Shown here piece after piece: positions 59,266 to 64,000 of a DNA stretch of 64,000 bases. The first letter of the stretch is position 1. Each line of letters starts with the position of its first letter. Source of the DNA: Antedon mediterranea. Its lineage: Eukaryota > Echinodermata > Crinoidea > Comatulida > Antedonidae. Made by a program: the position numbers and the translations under genes. The stretch is from contig NC_092680.1 in assembly GCF_964355755.1 (NCBI RefSeq), forward strand, positions 6,363,001 to 6,427,000, given 5' to 3'. The notes under the pieces were generated by a model. That model had not been told where the DNA came from and did not search any database. It worked only from the letters and a program-made list of their open reading frames with translations.

Positions 59266-60548
59266 GTCTAGCATTTTTTTTTTTTTTTTGTCTATTCAAT
59301 TAAAAAAGTCAGTGTATAATGCTTTTAGTAATTTCTAAAAACTAACATCATGGTTGTTGGTGAAACAAATATAATGCTTTGAATTCTCACGGGCCATTAG
59401 TTCAATTGGAAATGAATGATAGAAGGTTAAACACATTACAATGTTGGTGTTAACTTTTAACAATATGCACTATGGTACACGCATAAGTGCACCCGTCATG
59501 TCTACATTAAAAACTATTCATTAAAATAGTATAATGTGATATTCATATTCTACAGATACATTTCTGAATTGCCATTGGCCATCTGATTCATTTCACAATT
59601 ATATTTATATACAGTTATGTTTAATATGTATGAGTTGCTGTCTGTAGAAACACTTTGATCTACCGATCTGTCGCTGAAATAGATTCTTGTAAATAAAGCC
59701 TTTTTATTAGGATCCCAGAGGTCAAATAAAGCAACAAAACAACATTATTATCAGCTTAAATAACTCGTTTATACCGTGAGTAATCGGCTACGGACATTCA
59801 TTTTAAAAGGTGAATAAAAGCAACGTTTATTCATCACGTAAACGTGACGTAAGTCTTTGAGTAAATCAGCATTTTGGCAAGCATAACAAAAGCACTTTCA
59901 AATAAAACATTATAGCTAAGTATTATTATGATAGAATCCGAGACATCGATAGTACGTTATTCTTCCCTGGTTATTTCTACTAATAAAATATACATGAATA
60001 TTCTTTTCCGTATAGAAACCTATGATCCTAAATCTCTGAACACTATTTCTACACCGAAGCGCGTAACAATTTCGAAAGGCATTGTGGGATAGAATAGAGC
60101 TAATGGGTGGCGCCATTGTGAGCCATGGACTAGCGCGCCCGCATAAAATTAGAAAGTCAAAATCATAGAGGGGATCTGCTAATACTATAGGGGGGGATAG
60201 AGTAATTGACTGAACCCTCTATATAGTAATTAATAGTTTTGACTTCCTAGTTTTATCATTCATTTCCATGCTGTGAAATGGCGTCGCCCAGTTTGACCTT
60301 TTAACCCTGTACTTCCGATACTATGTTTTGAATGCAAATTAAAGAACAGGAGATTGTTGTGTTATAAGTTCTTTGATAATACCAAATGACCAACGTTCAA
60401 GAAAGTCGGTAGTTGTTGCCATTTTCTAACAAAGTTATATGATTCCGGTAAAAAATAAGAATTGAAAATATTGTGTTCTAGAACATAAACCCAGTCAGTA
60501 GAATTTTGTGACCTTTGACTCAGCAAAATCGTAAAAAAAAATGTATTT

Positions 60549-60804
60549 TTTAACTTTCACAAGATATGTACCTCGGCTGCGGAGAGTTCTTGTTTAAAAT
60601 CACCTGTTAAATGTTATTAACATGAAATTATGTCAATGTGTAACTAATCTACTTTTTTAAGATGATAATCGTTAAACATTTCTATTTTTTTACTTTTACA
60701 AGATATGTACCTCGGCTGCGGAGAGTTCTTGTTTAAAATCACCTGTTTAAATGTTATTAACATGAAATTATGTCAATGTAACTAATCTACTTTTTTAAGA
60801 TGAT
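60549..60804 (+). repeat. Recent tandem duplication, period about 139 bp
   Basis: AAGATATGTACCTCGGCTGC and the following roughly 100 bp, to ACTAATCTACTTTTTTAAGA, occur at about 60561 and again at about 60700, nearly identical apart from one extra T and a missing TG. Confidence 0.9.
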
Positions 60805-61286
60805 CCCTGTTCTTTCTCTTATTTAGTATGTAGCACAACAGGTAAATGTATTGGTCCATTGGAGCATGGAGGAAGTTTTTTCCTCCATGATTGGAGAAAC
60901 TCAACGCCTATGATATTGTTATAGTCTGTAGTAACACAGACAGAGAGGTCTAATTCATGTGAACTAGAAATAATCGGTTAAATTCGGAAATATATGCTCT
61001 GGTATGTTTAATTTTAAAATGGCTGATCACCAACACATATTAATATATAAATATACATCTTGACCTTCTAATTTGCAAATTTAGGAATGTTAAATATTAA
61101 CGAAAGTGTAACTTTTTGGTCAAATATACACCCCATAAGTTTTGTATTTAAAAAATAAAATGACTCTGTATAATACAGTATGAAAATTATTCGGTTATTT
61201 TTTCAAATAATTATGTTAAATGTTTTCTAATCCTAAATACAATATCTATATGCGATGATCAATACATAAAACAGCGGAGTTAAGTT

Positions 61287-61400
61287 ATTCAATTCAATTC
61301 AATTCAATTTCTTTATTGCTGCAAATGCTATCAAGGGCTAATATCCGCTTAAACATACTACATCATACAAACATAATAATACATAGGCCTATTTACATTT
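61287..61400 (-). repeat. (TTCAA)n pentamer repeat with LINE-tail-like flank
   Basis: ATTCAATTCAATTCAATTCA then ATTTCTTTATTGCTGCAAAT. A short pentamer repeat fused to such a sequence is typical of the 3' end of a minus-strand LINE. No coding part was seen. Confidence 0.4.
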
Positions 61401-61876
61401 AAAATTTAAACACATAAAAATTGCAGTCATTACAACTGTAGTAGTTATTATTATTTTTAATTATTGTTGTTATGATTATTGTTATTGTTATTATAATAAT
61501 TAATAAAAGTGTAATAAATTATAGGTTACCTCTTAAGGGCAGTTTTAATGTTATTTTTAAATACAGTAGCAGAAAATAAGTATGTCACAAACAGGCAACT
61601 TGCCGATCAATGGATTATATAACCAATCGAAGAATTAAACAATGTCCTCATTCAAATCAATGGAGAATAATGACTTCAATTATTTTCAAAAATAGATAGA
61701 TGTAAAAATAATTACAAAGATTGATATTCATAGGGATTTAAACGACTTACGATAATACTGCACTAAACCATTCGTATAAACTTAGCTTGAACGACATAAA
61801 TTTTTTTTCCAACATGATGTCGTTCACATAGATCATGTTCCTTTTTAGTCGCGTGGACGCGACTCAATGGTTCACT

Positions 61877-61919
61877 ATGTCTGTCGGTCCGTCGGTCTGT
61901 CGGTCTGTCTGTCGGTCCG
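61877..61919 (+). repeat. GTCGGTCT/GTCGGTCC simple repeat
   Basis: Five to six units of GTCGGTCY/GTCTGTCG follow the short palindrome TAGTCGCGTGGACGCGACT (61848-61866). Both overlapping open frames are simple-repeat artefacts. Confidence 0.75.
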
Positions 61920-63641
61920 GTATCACTATACGTTTTATCGCTTTTCTGTACTTTTTGAACTGTTGTGATGTACATTACTTTTTGAAAGTTCATTTTTTTC
62001 TGAGAGCACGCGACTTATGGCTGTTGGCCTTGTTAAAGTATATCCAGAGGATATTCCAAGTTGATACATACAAAACATGTATAATGAGAGAAATACAATG
62101 TAAATTGAACGTTTGAAATGTTTGTTCAATTTAATGTGATGAGATTTAACTTTGCAAATTTATAATGATTGATTGATTGATGATCGATGATCGACAATTT
62201 TTTAGCATAAACAGGCCACATAATCGAGAAATAGGGTAGACCTAGATAAATGATCAAAAAGACTGACACCCTATGAAATCGACGCGTTGACCAATCAGAT
62301 GTGAAGTTTCTCCCACATGAATAATTCATAAGACACAGTTAAATGCAGAAACATAGCAATGTAGGTAATTGAAATACCCTTAGGTATGATTAAAAATGAG
62401 AAAGTATAACAACTTCTTATGGCATTAAGTGTAACGAGAATTAAAAAACTATTATAGCTTAATCAATTCTAACACTGCGTAAAATGTGAATTAGAATAGA
62501 TTGTTATAGTTTAAAGTATCATAGCAAGAGACCTAAATTATGAATTAATGTGAATGCCGTTGCTAACTCCTATCTCTTTACGTAGCAGCAACTACACATA
62601 ATTTACAATTATTCAGTGATGACTATTGTAATTATTCAATCAATATATTCAATTTAATATAATTTAGAATCGTTTTCCCATAATATTGTAATGTCCAACA
62701 ACAATAAACGAGAAACCAAAACAGTAATCCATGTGAAAGAAAGGTTGTAGTTAGCAGACAAGACACTTATGCCCGGTTTAGTGTTGCCAGACATGACACC
62801 GTGCGAGAATCGAGTGAATTTTCAACGTTAAGATTTTTGTTATTCTCACTTTTGGAAGAGAGGCTATATCGCAAAATAAGCAAAACAGTGTTCGTTTTCT
62901 CGAATACATTTTTTCCACTGAAATAGATCACCTAATTAACTTTATTTATTCGTCTTCACATTTAATGCATTTAGCAGACATTTATCTAATACAGTATATA
63001 GATTGACAGTTGTTTAGTCACTTGATTGGATTTTAGATTATGTTTAATAAAAAAAAAAAAAATTAGATTGTTATAAGCGTTTAATGGTAAAGCAGATGAA
63101 ATGTAAAACGTAGTGCATAATATAAGTCTGGCAAAGGACGGATTGTAAAGAGAAAATATATGATAGATGCTCTATGTACAAGATAGTAATTGTGATGGTA
63201 TGAAAGACGATGACGGCACTAATGGTCGAGTATCAAATAAGAAAAAGGAAACTGAAAGAAATCAACTACAATCAGTACGATAACAAAGTCCTTTCTACAA
63301 TTAGCCTGAAGCAGTATGACAAAATATATCGGTCAAATTCAGCTACTAAATCGAGTACCGGTAACTGACGTATACTCCACAATGTGTCAATAAGTAGCAA
63401 CTTTGCATACTTATTAAGTACATTATCGTCACCGTACTACAAATCAAACTACTCTTTACATGATTAAAGTTGCATTGTCACGAAATTGATATCAAAGATA
63501 ATACAAAAATCGTTAATACCTATTACTCGCAGCCACTAAGATAATACTTAGCCATCACCAAGAACCTAACCGGTAACATATTACATTCGATATTTTATCA
63601 GTAAGTCCGTGTGTCGAATACAAATTTAAATGTTTGTTCTA

Positions 63642-63793
63642 AAGCTTGGTTTCCACTAGGACGCAACGTAAGGACGTAAGCGCAACATGATCGAGTTGAT
63701 CAATCACAAGCGATGGATTATTCAAACTGTCGCTTGTCATTGGTCAACTCTCTTGGGTTACGTCCTTGCGTTGCGTTCTAGTAGGAACCAATC
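63642..63793. mobile_element. MITE, GGTTTCCAC-GACGCAACG family, best-kept copy
   Basis: Left AAGCTTGGTTTCCACTAGGA then CGCAACGTAAGGACG, right CGTCCTTGCGTTGCGTTCTA then GTAGGAACCAA. Subterminal GATCAATCACAAGCGATGG faces CGCTTGTCATTGGTCAA. It is a complete imperfect palindrome of about 150 bp. Confidence 0.8.
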
Positions 63794-64000
63794 ATTGATA
63801 TTGTTTTTTTTACATTCACACTCTTGGCTGGGCTTTGTAACATAAAAAATGAGCTTATGATTCTTAATCTGACATTCTACAATAATACATTACAATTCCC
63901 GCCATGCAGGTAGAAATTTGCTACGCTATTTTAAGCACGTCTATATTTAAAAATAAATATCGTGTCAGAAATCTAGCCAGTCACTCTAACATTATTTATG

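Larger units (their letters stand above)
59276..64000. other. Right-hand region without recognised gene
   Basis: About 4.7 kb. It should hold the 5' end of the GPCR gene or its upstream intron, but no N-terminal exon ending in the required phase-1 Gly codon was found. It contains a tandem duplication (60549-60804), a (TTCAA)n tail (61287-61315), a GTCGGTCTGTCGGTC simple repeat (61877-61919), and a MITE (63642-63793). Confidence 0.45.

Noticed and set aside
61848-61919. Palindrome plus GTCGGTCT repeat as a protein-coding gene (two overlapping frames)
   Set aside because: Simple-sequence repeat; both frames are low complexity without splice or domain support.

Overview
This is a window of AT-rich animal genomic DNA. 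Introns are spliced with GT-AG, several intact or decayed non-LTR retrotransposons are present, and there are many short inverted-repeat (MITE-like) elements and tRNA-derived SINEs. The gene content (a type IX-like collagen, a three-repeat hephaestin/ceruloplasmin ferroxidase, a kisspeptin-receptor-like GPCR) and the high density of TAGGCCTA-type words suggest a marine invertebrate deuterostome, most likely an echinoderm. That assignment is inference. No prokaryotic features, rRNA, CRISPR array or true tRNA gene were seen.

Layout. 153-5689 (+): last 16 exons of a collagen alpha-1(IX)-like FACIT chain; the 5' part lies left of the window. 7312-17171 (+): a complete 15-exon gene for a membrane-anchored multicopper ferroxidase (about 1144 aa) of the hephaestin/ceruloplasmin family. 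A TA microsatellite and a long foldback hairpin follow it. 19875-23045 and 29193-33792 (-): two tandem small genes with the same exon plan (signal-peptide exon, tiny ectodomain exon, TM plus tail exon, both introns phase 1) and a shared Trp-Trp transmembrane start. I do not recognise this family. 36.8-39.3 kb (-): a 5'-truncated RTE-type LINE with only two in-frame stops. 42927-58958 (-): three exons (TM1 to C-terminus) of a kisspeptin-receptor-like GPCR with introns of about 7.4 and 7.7 kb. The first of these introns in + order holds a Jockey/CR1-type LINE and an 830 bp TIR element. 59-64 kb: no gene recognised, only repeats.

The protein-coding genes do not form an obvious pathway; they are independent metazoan neighbours. 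The most interesting items are: (1) the paralogous pair of short-ectodomain membrane proteins; (2) the ferroxidase, in which the type 1 copper cysteine is replaced by Ser in repeats 1 and 2 while the third repeat keeps a full copper and iron site; (3) loss of three introns in the third repeat of the same gene; (4) several MITE families with multiple copies inside this one window.

All exon boundaries were read by eye from splice signals and reading-frame continuity. No transcript evidence or database search was available.
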